Positions 54,774 to 63,902 of a stretch of 64,000 bases of DNA are shown one piece after another. A program made the translations under genes and the position numbers. The notes under the pieces were generated by a model. That model saw nothing but the letters and a program-made list of their open reading frames with translations. It had not been told where the DNA came from and did no database searches. Source of the DNA: SAR324 cluster bacterium REDSEA-S27_B3 (GTDB lineage: Bacteria > SAR324 > NAC60-12). The DNA lies in NCBI GenBank assembly GCA_001627865.1, contig LUQO01000045.1, forward strand, positions 37,728-101,727, given 5' to 3'. Every line of letters starts with the position of its first letter. Position 1 is the stretch's first letter.

Positions 54774-55472
54774 ATGCTTCAAATGAATGAGGGTGATGCG
54801 GTAGCAGTAATTGTTGCGGCAGGTCAGGGATCCCGCATGGGAGCAAATCACAATAAATTGCTTCTTCAGTTAGGAAAACGTACAATACTGGAGACTAGCC
54901 TTGAACCCTTTTTACTTCATCCAAGAATCCGAAAAATTTTTTTGGCAACAGCTCCTCAGGATCAACAAAAAATAAACAAGTTCATATCCGAAGAAGTTGT
55001 CCTGGTTAAAGGCGGCAAGCGCCGTCAGGACTCTGTGCATAATGCTTTGCAAGAGTTAATGCGGGAAAACCCGATTCCGGAAGTTGTTTTGATACACGAT
55101 GGAGCACGTCCCTTTTGTAATGCAAATCTGATAGATCGCATTTTAGACTCAGCATGGAAAGATGATGCGGCAATGCCGGTACTGCCCATTATGGATACGA
55201 TCCGCCATATATCGGAGCAAAAAAGCAATGTTGTCAATCGCAGGGCGTTATTTGCTGTGCAAACTCCACAAGGATTTCGCACTAAATTAATTTATGATGC
55301 TTCATTGCAGGCGCAGCAAAATAACTGGGAAGTTACAGATGATGCATCACTGCTAGAAAAATGTGGTAAAAAAGTTTCGTCAGTTGAAGGGATTCCTCAT
55401 AATCTGAAAATTACTACTCCTGCTGATTTGGAGCAGGCAAAAGGGATTCTTAAATCAATGAATCTTAGCTGA
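54774..55472 (+). CDS. ispD: IspD, MEP cytidylyltransferase
   Basis: IspD makes CDP-methylerythritol from MEP and CTP in non-mevalonate isoprenoid synthesis. The 232-aa sequence has the CTP-binding AVIVAAGQGSRMGANHNKLL, the VLIHDGARPF motif, NRRALFAVQTPQGF and TDDASLLEKCG, all family hallmarks. Internal Met4 is an alternative start. No ispF follows directly; gspD starts 28 bp later instead. Confidence 0.95.
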   Translation: MLQMNEGDAVAVIVAAGQGSRMGANHNKLLLQLGKRTILETSLEPFLLHPRIRKIFLATAPQDQQKINKFISEEVVLVKGGKRRQDSVHNALQELMRENPIPEVVLIHDGARPFCNANLIDRILDSAWKDDAAMPVLPIMDTIRHISEQKSNVVNRRALFAVQTPQGFRTKLIYDASLQAQQNNWEVTDDASLLEKCGKKVSSVEGIPHNLKITTPADLEQAKGILKSMNLS

Positions 55473-55500
55473 ATCAAATAATTATTTTCACGACACGGGC

Positions 55501-58227
55501 ATGATTTCCTGTTTATCTTTTCTTTCCAAAAGTCTCCTGAGACATCACCTCCTGAAAGGATTGCTTTTGCTGTGTCTGTTTCTGTTTCAATTTGCCCTGC
55601 CTTTTGAAATTGAAGCAGCAAAAAAATCCAAGGTTACAATCAATCTTCCTCAAACACTTATCCTCAAAGAGTTCATCAAAATCATTTCAGAAAAGACAGG
55701 GACTGTTTTTGTTTACGAAGAAAAGAATATGCGTGGTCAAATGTCCATCACAGCCCCTCGTAATTTCAAAGTGACCCAAGAGGATGCCTTTTTCTTCTTT
55801 GAAAAAATACTTGCCAGTCAGGGACTGACTATGGTTCGCAAAGACAGAAGCAATGTTGTTGAAATACTGCCGGCAGCAGAAGCACGATTCTCTAAACTGC
55901 CCATTTCACGTGACAGAAAAAAGTTCAAATCAAAAGGCGGTAACTATGTGATGCGCCTGATACCAATTTTTCACGCGGACCTGAAAGGAATTCAAACGAC
56001 TTTGCAGCCTATTTTTTCAAAAACAGGAGCACTACTGGCTTATGAACCGTTGAACACATTAATTGTAATTGATGTTGAATCAAACGTCAGCAGAATCGTG
56101 GAACTTATTGATATGCTGGACACATCAGCGCCTGAAGGCATAGAGCAGATAGTAACTTTGCAGCAAATAGTGCATAACGATGTTGCTGAAATTCACAAAA
56201 CAGTTTCAGAATTATTTTCCAACCTTGTACGCAGAGGCAAACCGACCAAATTTAAGCTGCTGATCGAGGCACGTTTAAACTCACTGTTTATCGTGGCCAA
56301 TCGTGAAATTACCGATGAAATCATTGAACTGATTGAACAGGTTGACGTGCCGGTTGAAGGCGCAACAACAACAATTCATGAACTGAAATATTCTGAAGCA
56401 ACAAAACTTGTTCCTCTGATTACAACAGTTTTTCCAAAAACCGCTTCTATCAAAATTGTCCCATTTGCACCATTGAACGCGCTGATTATTATTACAAATC
56501 TTGTAACGACCAGGCAAATAATTGAACTGGTAAATCAACTTGATATTCCACGCGGCAACCGTCAAATAAAACTTCAGCTGCTGAATTATGCTGCAGCCAC
56601 AACATTGGCTCCTTTGCTATCGAAAATTTTTGCAGATAAGGTTGTTGCCGGGAAAGGCGAAGGAGAAACCGCAGCCGGCAGCCTGGTCAAAATTATCGCG
56701 GAACCACGACTGAATGCACTGATTATCATTGCGGACCGTCTGGCAACAGATCGAGTGCTCCAGCTGATTGCAAAACTTGACACAGAGCAGGGATCCTCGG
56801 GTGAAATTCAATTAAAGCTGGTGCAACTGGAATACACTTCCGCCAAGAGGATGGCCAGTCTGCTGACAAAAATATTTTCTGATCGAGTTGTTGCAGGAAA
56901 AGGTGAAGGAAAAACTGCCAAAACAAGTCCGATAAAAATAATTGAAGAAGAACGACTGAACGCGTTGATCATCATAGCTGGACGTCTGGAAATTGAACGA
57001 ATATTATCATTAATAACACAGTTGGATGTCTATCAGGACAGCGGAAAAATTCAAAGTAATTTTAAGCTGTATCAGCTCCAGCATGCGGTGGCAAAAGACA
57101 TGGCTGTTTTGCTTAAAGAGGTTACTGGAAAGATTTCGGAAATTGCCCGTAAAGATGTAAAACAAAAGCCCGAAGCACAGGAACAGGCAAATATTGCTGC
57201 TTCAGTCACTCAATCTGAAATTTCAATCAGCGCGGATGAGGCTACCAATTCACTTTTGATATTTGCGCCATCGGACGCCTTCAAAACATTGGATCAGATC
57301 ATACGTGACCTTGATGTTCCGAGAATGCAGGTCTATGTGGAGGCACTTGTGATGGAGGTTTCACTTACAAAAAGTCTTGATTTAGGCATCAACTGGAAAG
57401 CCTCCGGTGCAACCAATCGTAACAGGGTGATTACAGGTGGTTTTCCGGGAGGAGGAGCTTTCACCGGAGATGCAACCACGGGAGGAACCGCCGCGGTTGC
57501 TGCTGACAGTGCGACAATAGGTGTCTTGAACGGTAATACAATCAGTCTGGGAGGAAAAGAATTTTTTAGTTTTGGTGCATTTGTCAAAGCCGTTCAGAAT
57601 AATAATGATGTGAATGTTCTGGCAAACCCACAGTTAATGATTCTGAACAATCCCCAGGAAGGTGAAGTACCAAACATTAACGTTGTTTCTGTTGTACCGG
57701 TTTCACCAAAAACTGTCACTAGTGCCAGTAACATTTCCACAAAAGAATACCAATTCAAGGAAGTTGGTATCAAACTTGAAATTAAACCGCAGATCAGCGG
57801 AGAGAACAGTATTCGACTTGATATTGCCCAGGAATCAAGTGATGTAGTCAATCCTGGTGCAGAAGCAATAACCATCTTCAAGAGAACTATCAAAACTTCT
57901 GTAATTGCAGAGGATGGTGAAATCATTGTTCTTGGTGGTTTGATCAAAGAAAAAGTTGCTCGTAACCAAAGTAAGATCCCCGGATTTGGTGATCTTCCTC
58001 TAATCGGCTGGTTCTTTCGCAGTAAACAGGATCAATTCGAGAAAATAAATCTGCTGATTTTTATCAGGCCATCCATAATTCGAACACAAAAAGATATAGA
58101 AAAAATTAATCAACGTGCCAGCTCCCGTTACAGAAAAGCACAGGAACTTGATAAGGTTTCAAATCAAGTTCAGAAAGACATGGGTCTTCCAAAACTTTCC
58201 GAAGAAACAGAAAGTGTTGAGGAATAA
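55501..58227 (+). CDS. gspD: GspD, type II secretion secretin with extra N1 modules
   Basis: GspD forms the outer-membrane channel of the type II secretion system. A signal peptide (to about residue 39) is followed by an N0 domain and what I count as six N1-like modules, each ending in a NALIIIA-type strand and a helix with LDVP/LD. The fourth and fifth are nearly duplicated (VVAGKGEGETA and VVAGKGEGKTA). The secretin domain starts near residue 605 (VYVEALVMEVSLTKSLDLGI), with VLANPQLMILNNPQ and GEIIVLGGLIKEK. Usual GspD is ~650-750 aa with N0 plus three N1-like modules; this one is 908 aa. scpA follows in 39 bp. Confidence 0.93.
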   Translation: MISCLSFLSKSLLRHHLLKGLLLLCLFLFQFALPFEIEAAKKSKVTINLPQTLILKEFIKIISEKTGTVFVYEEKNMRGQMSITAPRNFKVTQEDAFFFFEKILASQGLTMVRKDRSNVVEILPAAEARFSKLPISRDRKKFKSKGGNYVMRLIPIFHADLKGIQTTLQPIFSKTGALLAYEPLNTLIVIDVESNVSRIVELIDMLDTSAPEGIEQIVTLQQIVHNDVAEIHKTVSELFSNLVRRGKPTKFKLLIEARLNSLFIVANREITDEIIELIEQVDVPVEGATTTIHELKYSEATKLVPLITTVFPKTASIKIVPFAPLNALIIITNLVTTRQIIELVNQLDIPRGNRQIKLQLLNYAAATTLAPLLSKIFADKVVAGKGEGETAAGSLVKIIAEPRLNALIIIADRLATDRVLQLIAKLDTEQGSSGEIQLKLVQLEYTSAKRMASLLTKIFSDRVVAGKGEGKTAKTSPIKIIEEERLNALIIIAGRLEIERILSLITQLDVYQDSGKIQSNFKLYQLQHAVAKDMAVLLKEVTGKISEIARKDVKQKPEAQEQANIAASVTQSEISISADEATNSLLIFAPSDAFKTLDQIIRDLDVPRMQVYVEALVMEVSLTKSLDLGINWKASGATNRNRVITGGFPGGGAFTGDATTGGTAAVAADSATIGVLNGNTISLGGKEFFSFGAFVKAVQNNNDVNVLANPQLMILNNPQEGEVPNINVVSVVPVSPKTVTSASNISTKEYQFKEVGIKLEIKPQISGENSIRLDIAQESSDVVNPGAEAITIFKRTIKTSVIAEDGEIIVLGGLIKEKVARNQSKIPGFGDLPLIGWFFRSKQDQFEKINLLIFIRPSIIRTQKDIEKINQRASSRYRKAQELDKVSNQVQKDMGLPKLSEETESVEE

Positions 58228-58266
58228 TTTTCCCCTTTTCTACCTTGAATATTGAGTTTGTAAGCT

Positions 58267-59121
58267 ATGGAGCGTGAGCATACCAGCGTTGAGATCCCCA
58301 AAATTTTTCCAAACCCGGAAAACCCTCTGGAAATTAAATTCCCATATTTTGAAGGACCGCTGGATCTGCTTCTGCATCTTATACGCAAAAAAGAAGTTTC
58401 CATCGAGGAGGTGCTGCTCTCAGAATTAACAACCTCTTATTTGGAATATGTTGAGATCATGCAGTCGATCAATCTTGATCTGGCAGGAGAATTCCTTGAA
58501 ATTGCCGCCATGTTGATATTGATCAAGTCCCGGCATTTGCTTCCACGTGCTCCGGAAGATTTGGAAGAAATTGAAGAAGAAGATCCGGAAGAAATTTTAC
58601 GTAGGAGACTGCTTGAATATCAGCATTATAAGGACGCGGCTTTTGAGCTTGGTTCACTGGATATTTTAGGGCGTGATGTATTTCAACGACCTGAAAACGT
58701 GGAGCTAGTGGCAGATTCTGAAGAAGTTGATCCGGAATATGAAGACATTTCAGTGTCCGCGTTGATGGAAGCTTTTGAACGTGTGATGAAACGTCTTCCC
58801 AAACAAACCAGACATTTTGTTGAATCAGAAACTATACGGATTGAAGATCGAATTGAAGAGATGATACTGTTTTTTATGAAAAATCAGCACTGTCTTTTTG
58901 AAGAACTGTTTGCCGGTGATAAATCCAAGTTATGGTTCATCATTACCTTCATGGCAATACTGGAAATGGCGCGATTGCGTATTATAACAATTGTGCAGGT
59001 TGAACAGATTGGTGCTATTCACTGCACCGTGCATGAAAATTTCGATCAGAACATCATTGACTGGTACAACCTGCAAAGTAATGATGAACAAGAAGAACCG
59101 GCTATGTTAAAAGCAAGCTGA
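58267..59121 (+). CDS. scpA: Segregation and condensation protein A (ScpA)
   Basis: ScpA is the kleisin that joins SMC heads with ScpB in chromosome condensation. This 284-aa protein has the kleisin N-terminus FPYFEGPLDLLLHLIRKKEV and LAGEFLEIAAMLILIKSRHL, plus the C-terminal winged-helix region (FITFMAILEMARLRIITIVQ). An acidic stretch EEIEEEDPEEI is typical. It begins 39 bp after gspD, so it may share its transcript although the roles differ. scpB is not in the window. Confidence 0.93.
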   Translation: MEREHTSVEIPKIFPNPENPLEIKFPYFEGPLDLLLHLIRKKEVSIEEVLLSELTTSYLEYVEIMQSINLDLAGEFLEIAAMLILIKSRHLLPRAPEDLEEIEEEDPEEILRRRLLEYQHYKDAAFELGSLDILGRDVFQRPENVELVADSEEVDPEYEDISVSALMEAFERVMKRLPKQTRHFVESETIRIEDRIEEMILFFMKNQHCLFEELFAGDKSKLWFIITFMAILEMARLRIITIVQVEQIGAIHCTVHENFDQNIIDWYNLQSNDEQEEPAMLKAS

Positions 59122-59275
59122 GTCTGCAAAAACCTTTTTTTACACGAATATTCCAGAACAGTTCGTACACAAAACCTACTCCCCTGAAGACTGGAAAATT
59201 TATTTCCGGCTGAAAAAATTTCTTTAGTAAAAGAATGTGTGGATGTACTTTAAAACCCTAATTTCATGGTAAAAA

Positions 59276-60556
59276 ATGTTCCGGATTTTAGTGCTGAATT
59301 TTATTTTCTCCGGAATTACTGCTTTTCTTTTACCAACCCTTTTGTTGGGGCATCAGCCGTCCGGTCTTAAAATAATCGCGACTGTACTTTCCAAAACATG
59401 TCCCCTGCCTGATGGACCGGACATGACTATTGATTCTCCGGACTCAATTCTTAAATCAGTCACAAATCCATCCTGTCCCAAACTGGGTGATAAACAGCTT
59501 ATACAGACTGCCATCCTCAATCAAGGCAAGTCCTCAATACATGCAGGTGTTGAAATAGTAGTTAAGGTTGACGGCCAGGAATTGAAGAAAAAACGGCACC
59601 GTAAAGTATATACGATTCAAGCTGGAGACACTGCAAGGGTGCTGCATGAAATTAATCTGGAAAATACTGGACGCTATCAAATTATAGTACGTATCTGGGA
59701 TACCCGCTTCAAACGTATTTTGATTGACACCCAAAGCGGTGATGAACGCCTTTTTTACATTGCCTCCCCTCAGGATATTGAAGTCGCGAAAACACAATTG
59801 TCTTCAGGAGTGATAGTTTCCGGGAAACGCATTATTACACCACTTAAATTCGATCCTCCCGATTTACGTTGGGAATCTGTACAGGTGCTGCCAAAACATG
59901 CTCTGCGTGGTGAGAAACTTCGCTTACGCTTGAATTTGATCAATGCGGGCGGAGACATTGTGCAGGATGTCACAACTAAGGTCCAGTATTACAATGTCAA
60001 GCAGCCGATGAGAAAGTCTGTAATTGCTGTACCTCGTGCTCGAGTTATGGCTCCGGGAGAAATTATTACTTTTGATCTTGAGTACATTTTGCCGGAAGAC
60101 CAACTGTTGGGCAATTACCAAATCATTGCGACTGTTGACCCGGAAAATGAGATTGAGGAACTAAAGGAACAGAATAATGCCGCAAAATCAAATGTCATAC
60201 GGCTCAGTGATATCAAGCTGCTTCTGCCAAGTGATAAATTTACATTTGAGGAAAATGGGCTCTTCCTTTTTCAATGGGACAGTCTTGCTTTCAGTGAGTT
60301 TAAAATTCAGGTTGGTGTAGATGAAAAATTTGAAGATAGCGGTTCATATTTTGATCTGCCTCAGGGAAACCGCTGGATTGCTGACAAAGAGCTGGTACCA
60401 TTAGCAGGAGAACTACCGGGAATGGCAATGGGTTTGATGAGAGCAAAAGAAAAAAATCAGCTTTACTGGCGAGTGATCGGACGTCAAGCCAGCGGAAGAC
60501 AGGCAATTTCCGGAATTCGCATCTTTGCTATAACTCCGGTTAATTCTGAAAGCTAA
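59276..60556 (+). CDS. Secreted protein with CARDB/Ig-like domains
   Basis: This 426-aa protein has an N-terminal hydrophobic signal (FRILVLNFIFSGITAFLLPT). Two regions resemble CARDB/APHP-like adhesion folds: residues ~75-160 (LIQTAILNQGKSSIHAGVEI, then YQIIVRIWDT) and ~205-300 (LRGEKLRLRLNLINAGGDIV, then YQIIATVDPENEIEELKEQN). The second ends in the characteristic EQNNAAKSN motif. The C-terminal part is beta-rich with no match I know. Its position among T2SS genes could make it a secreted substrate or accessory, which is inference only. Confidence 0.65.
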   Translation: MFRILVLNFIFSGITAFLLPTLLLGHQPSGLKIIATVLSKTCPLPDGPDMTIDSPDSILKSVTNPSCPKLGDKQLIQTAILNQGKSSIHAGVEIVVKVDGQELKKKRHRKVYTIQAGDTARVLHEINLENTGRYQIIVRIWDTRFKRILIDTQSGDERLFYIASPQDIEVAKTQLSSGVIVSGKRIITPLKFDPPDLRWESVQVLPKHALRGEKLRLRLNLINAGGDIVQDVTTKVQYYNVKQPMRKSVIAVPRARVMAPGEIITFDLEYILPEDQLLGNYQIIATVDPENEIEELKEQNNAAKSNVIRLSDIKLLLPSDKFTFEENGLFLFQWDSLAFSEFKIQVGVDEKFEDSGSYFDLPQGNRWIADKELVPLAGELPGMAMGLMRAKEKNQLYWRVIGRQASGRQAISGIRIFAITPVNSES

Positions 60557-60600
60557 TGAATATTGTTAATTTTTTTTAGACAATCAAGTCATCCTGCGAA

Positions 60601-60999
60601 ATGCTGCTGAAACTGTTTCTCGCATTCACTATCATACCGATAGCTGAAATCTATCTGCTGATCAAAATAGGAACAGTGTTTGGAGCATTCACCTCAATTG
60701 CGCTGGTCATTCTCACAGGTTTTTTGGGAGCATATCTGGCTCGTATTCAGGGCTTGCAAACACTATATCGAATACAGGAAAGCCTGCGTGAAGGCAGGAT
60801 GCCTTCCGGAGAACTTCTGGATGCCCTGCTGATTGGAATAGCCGGCCTTGTTTTATTGACTCCAGGGTTTTTAACAGACGCAGTTGGCTTCATGCTGCTG
60901 ATCCCCGCCACAAGAAACGCGATAAAAATTTGGTTGCGGCGGCAAATAGAAATCAGATATATGTCTGACCGTCCGGAAGATATTATTATTGACCAGTAG
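60601..60999 (+). CDS. fxsA: FxsA family membrane protein
   Basis: This 132-aa protein has the FxsA pattern: IIPIAEIYLLIKIGTVFGAF, then GAYLARIQGLQTLYRIQESL and GLVLLTPGFLTDAVGFMLLI. It spans the inner membrane about four times. In E. coli FxsA relieves phage T7 exclusion by the F plasmid; its ordinary role is unclear. It lies 44 bp after the CARDB gene. Confidence 0.88.
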   Translation: MLLKLFLAFTIIPIAEIYLLIKIGTVFGAFTSIALVILTGFLGAYLARIQGLQTLYRIQESLREGRMPSGELLDALLIGIAGLVLLTPGFLTDAVGFMLLIPATRNAIKIWLRRQIEIRYMSDRPEDIIIDQ

Positions 61000-61151
61000 C
61001 ACATCATTAAAATCCTCATCCCCTCCTCAAAACTTCTCCTCAATCACATTTTTTCGGCTGAAAATCTTGCCCTTTAATAAAGATTTGTTACCTTATTCTC
61101 AGTAAGCAAGTAAATTTTTTCAATCAAACACTGCATAAGAATGGAGTAACT

Positions 61152-62435
61152 ATGTCGGGTACAGCAAGAATTGAAGTTAACGAACAATCAATAGATCTCC
61201 CTTTAGTTGTAGGAAGTGAAGGTGAAACCGGTATTGATATTGGGAAATTACGCGCACAAACCAAAGCCATAACACTGGATCCTGGTTTTGTTAATACCGG
61301 TTCATGTGAAAGCGGAATTACTTTTCTTAACGGTGAGAAAGGAATCCTGCGATATCGTGGATATCCGATTGAAGTGCTTGCTGAAAAGTCGAACTTTCTT
61401 GAAGTTAGTTATCTGCTGATTTTTGGAGAACTTCCTACCAGTCAACAGTTGGAAAATTTTGAGTACAATGTAAAGCGTCACACCATGCTTCATGAGGATG
61501 TGAAGCATATATATCAGGCATTTCCCAAGGACGCGCACCCCATGGCAATTCTTTCAAGTATTGTCTGCGCGCTTTCAACATTTTATCCGGATTTCAGTGC
61601 GACAGACAGAGACGCGGTAGATTTGGCTATCTGGAGATTAATTGGTAAATTGCCCACTATCGCGGCATGGTCATACAAAAAAAATATCGGCCAGCCTTTT
61701 GTTTTTCCAGTAAATGAATATAGTTATGCCAAAAACTTTCTCCATATGCTGTTCAGCGTACCTACCACCACATACGAAGTTCCTCATGAATTTGTGCAGG
61801 CTCTGAATGTTCTTTTCATTTTGCACGCCGATCACGAACAAAACTGTTCAACCTCTACTGTCAGACTTGTTGGCAGCAGCCGGGCAAATCTATTTGCTTC
61901 TATCTCAACAGGCATTGCTGCGCTTTGGGGACCTCTTCATGGCGGGGCAAACCAGGCAGTTTTGGAAATGCTGCAAACAATTCATCATGACGGAGGTGAC
62001 GTGCAAAAATTCGTAAAACTTGCCAAAGATAAAGATTCAGAATTCCGCTTAATGGGCTTCGGGCATCGTGTATATAAAAATTTTGATCCACGTGCAACCA
62101 TTCTGAAAGGCTACTGTGATAAAATTTTAGAGCTGCTGGGAACGTCTGATCCCTTGTTGGATATCGCCAAGCAGCTTGAGGAAGCAGCTCTGACTGATGA
62201 ATACTTCATTGAACGAAACCTTTATCCAAATGTGGATTTTTACAGCGGCATCATTTACAAAGCTCTCGGATTTCCAACAGATATGTTTACTGTACTGTTT
62301 TCGCTGGGACGGTTGCCGGGCTGGATTGCTCACTGGCTGGAAATGCACAACAGTGCATCTAAAATAGGACGCCCACGTCAAATTTATACAGGCCATACCG
62401 AGCGAAAATATGTGCCTCTCAGCCAGCGGAACTGA
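61152..62435 (+). CDS. gltA: Citrate synthase (type II/hexameric)
   Basis: GltA condenses acetyl-CoA and oxaloacetate to citrate, the entry step of the TCA cycle. The 427-aa length and the N-terminal beta domain fit the NADH-sensitive Gram-negative type. Catalytic residues: His in ILHADHEQNCSTSTVR, His in GPLHGGANQ, Asp in LYPNVDFYSG; the GFGHRVYKNFDPRA loop is also present. It sits alone between fxsA and the gspM-gspN pair, with a 152-bp upstream gap that may hold its promoter. Confidence 0.97.
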   Translation: MSGTARIEVNEQSIDLPLVVGSEGETGIDIGKLRAQTKAITLDPGFVNTGSCESGITFLNGEKGILRYRGYPIEVLAEKSNFLEVSYLLIFGELPTSQQLENFEYNVKRHTMLHEDVKHIYQAFPKDAHPMAILSSIVCALSTFYPDFSATDRDAVDLAIWRLIGKLPTIAAWSYKKNIGQPFVFPVNEYSYAKNFLHMLFSVPTTTYEVPHEFVQALNVLFILHADHEQNCSTSTVRLVGSSRANLFASISTGIAALWGPLHGGANQAVLEMLQTIHHDGGDVQKFVKLAKDKDSEFRLMGFGHRVYKNFDPRATILKGYCDKILELLGTSDPLLDIAKQLEEAALTDEYFIERNLYPNVDFYSGIIYKALGFPTDMFTVLFSLGRLPGWIAHWLEMHNSASKIGRPRQIYTGHTERKYVPLSQRN

Positions 62436-62463
62436 TCCTTTTCCTCCTCAATAGACGCTTCCC

Positions 62464-62949
62464 ATGTTAAATCTTTCATTGCGGGAGCAGCTTCTGATTG
62501 CATTAATGCTTCTGCTGGTTTTTGTGCTGGCCGGTATATGGGGTCTGCAGTATCTGAACCGCCAGGAAAATTATCTGCTGCAGCAACTAGATGAACGAGA
62601 TTATCAAATCCGGCAAGTACGCTCACTTTCCAGAGAATGGGAGAAAATACAGCGTACCCCGACTGCGCCGGTATTGACCCAGGCTCTTAGCTCTTTTGTG
62701 GAAAACATCGCACGTTCACTTCAAATTCAGGATAATTTACAGCTGAATGTACTGACAAATGTTGAAGTTGGAACTGAGGGTGTCAAAGTAGGTTTGGACA
62801 GACTAAAACTTGATAACTTGTTGTCCATGCTTTATCGACTGGAAAATCACCGGCCCGTTATTCGAACTTCTCATTTGAACATCAGCATAAGCCCGGGCGA
62901 CAGGCTTGTCCGTGCCTCGTTTCAAGTACACAAGCAACAAAGTAATTGA
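62464..62949 (+). CDS. gspM: GspM-like type II secretion inner-membrane protein
   Basis: This 161-aa protein has one N-terminal membrane helix (LREQLLIALMLLLVFVLAGI), a short coiled coil, and a C-terminal ferredoxin-like domain (LTNVEVGTEGVKVGLDRLKL, then HLNISISPGDRLVRASF). This is the GspM layout; GspM joins GspL in the assembly platform. The sequence is poorly conserved, so neighbouring gspN (6 bp) is the main support. gspL is not adjacent. Confidence 0.75.
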   Translation: MLNLSLREQLLIALMLLLVFVLAGIWGLQYLNRQENYLLQQLDERDYQIRQVRSLSREWEKIQRTPTAPVLTQALSSFVENIARSLQIQDNLQLNVLTNVEVGTEGVKVGLDRLKLDNLLSMLYRLENHRPVIRTSHLNISISPGDRLVRASFQVHKQQSN

Positions 62950-62955
62950 GAAAAG

Positions 62956-63849
62956 ATGCGCCTGATAAAACGTATTGTACTTTTGTTAGCAGGGCTGGCG
63001 TTGGTTTTGGTACTTGCTTTTTGGGGTTTTATGCAGAATTTTCCAGGCAAATCTATTGCTGACGCGGCCAGTGTAAGATTAAGCTCACAAACAGGAATTC
63101 CGTTTGAAATTGAGGATCTTGAATTAGGATGGAGTAAACTCAGCACTCCGGAAATTGCCATGAGCACACCAAAATGGCTTGCGGGAATTCCGGATTTACG
63201 TCTGCTTATACTTGAAAATGTTGAGGTTCCTTTTGCTTCAATTATCACATCCGGAGAAGCCAGAATGCGGGGCCAGCTTCATGACGGTACAATGAGGCTT
63301 TCCACTGAATTGTTCAATCCTGAACTGCTGGATTTATCTTTAGACAGGGTTAAGCTTGAAAGAATTCCTTTATTTGCTTTAGTCCCATATGCTTTTATCT
63401 CAGGATCACTTTCGATGTCAGCGCATATCAACAATATACGGGCGCTTCAACAACAAGCTCCCTTCCCATCAGGCAGTTTGTCGGGGAATCTTCATAATAC
63501 ACGTATCCGAATTTCTGAAGGTGCAGCGCTTCTTGATCTTCAATTCCCTGAGCTGAATTTCTCAGAAATTCTTTTTGAACTTGAACTCGGCCCAATTATT
63601 TCTATCAAAAAAATGCAATTAAAAGGTTCATTGGAAGGAAATGTTGACGGAACAATAAGGCTCAATGAAAACCAACCAAACTTGTCATTAATTGATTTAA
63701 ATTTCAGACTGACCCCGTCTTCGCTTTTTAAAAAGGAAATCAGCCGCTATAGCACATTTCTGAGTTCATTTCAGTGTGGTGAGACAATCAATATCAATTT
63801 GAAAGGGACATTTAACCGTTTCAGTTTCCCTACACGAAATCAATGCTGA
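62956..63849 (+). CDS. gspN: GspN-like type II secretion protein
   Basis: This 297-aa protein has an N-terminal membrane helix (IVLLLAGLALVLVLAFWGFM) and an AsmA-like/GspN beta-rich periplasmic part. Features include FPGKSIADAASVRLSSQTGI (then PFEIEDLELGW) and a C-terminal strand pattern NINLKGTFNRFSFP. Length is within the usual GspN range, so the stop at 63849 is probably natural even though a group II intron begins 54 bp later. It follows gspM by 6 bp. No further gsp genes are visible. Confidence 0.8.
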   Translation: MRLIKRIVLLLAGLALVLVLAFWGFMQNFPGKSIADAASVRLSSQTGIPFEIEDLELGWSKLSTPEIAMSTPKWLAGIPDLRLLILENVEVPFASIITSGEARMRGQLHDGTMRLSTELFNPELLDLSLDRVKLERIPLFALVPYAFISGSLSMSAHINNIRALQQQAPFPSGSLSGNLHNTRIRISEGAALLDLQFPELNFSEILFELELGPIISIKKMQLKGSLEGNVDGTIRLNENQPNLSLIDLNFRLTPSSLFKKEISRYSTFLSSFQCGETININLKGTFNRFSFPTRNQC

Positions 63850-63902
63850 TCTCTAAGGCAGAATTTCTTTAATCCCTGGAAACTTATTAGAAAACCAGTT
63901 AG

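Noticed and set aside
62956-63849. gspN truncated by the group II intron
   Set aside because: The stop codon lies 54 bp before the intron end, the C-terminal strand pattern is complete and the length is normal for GspN.
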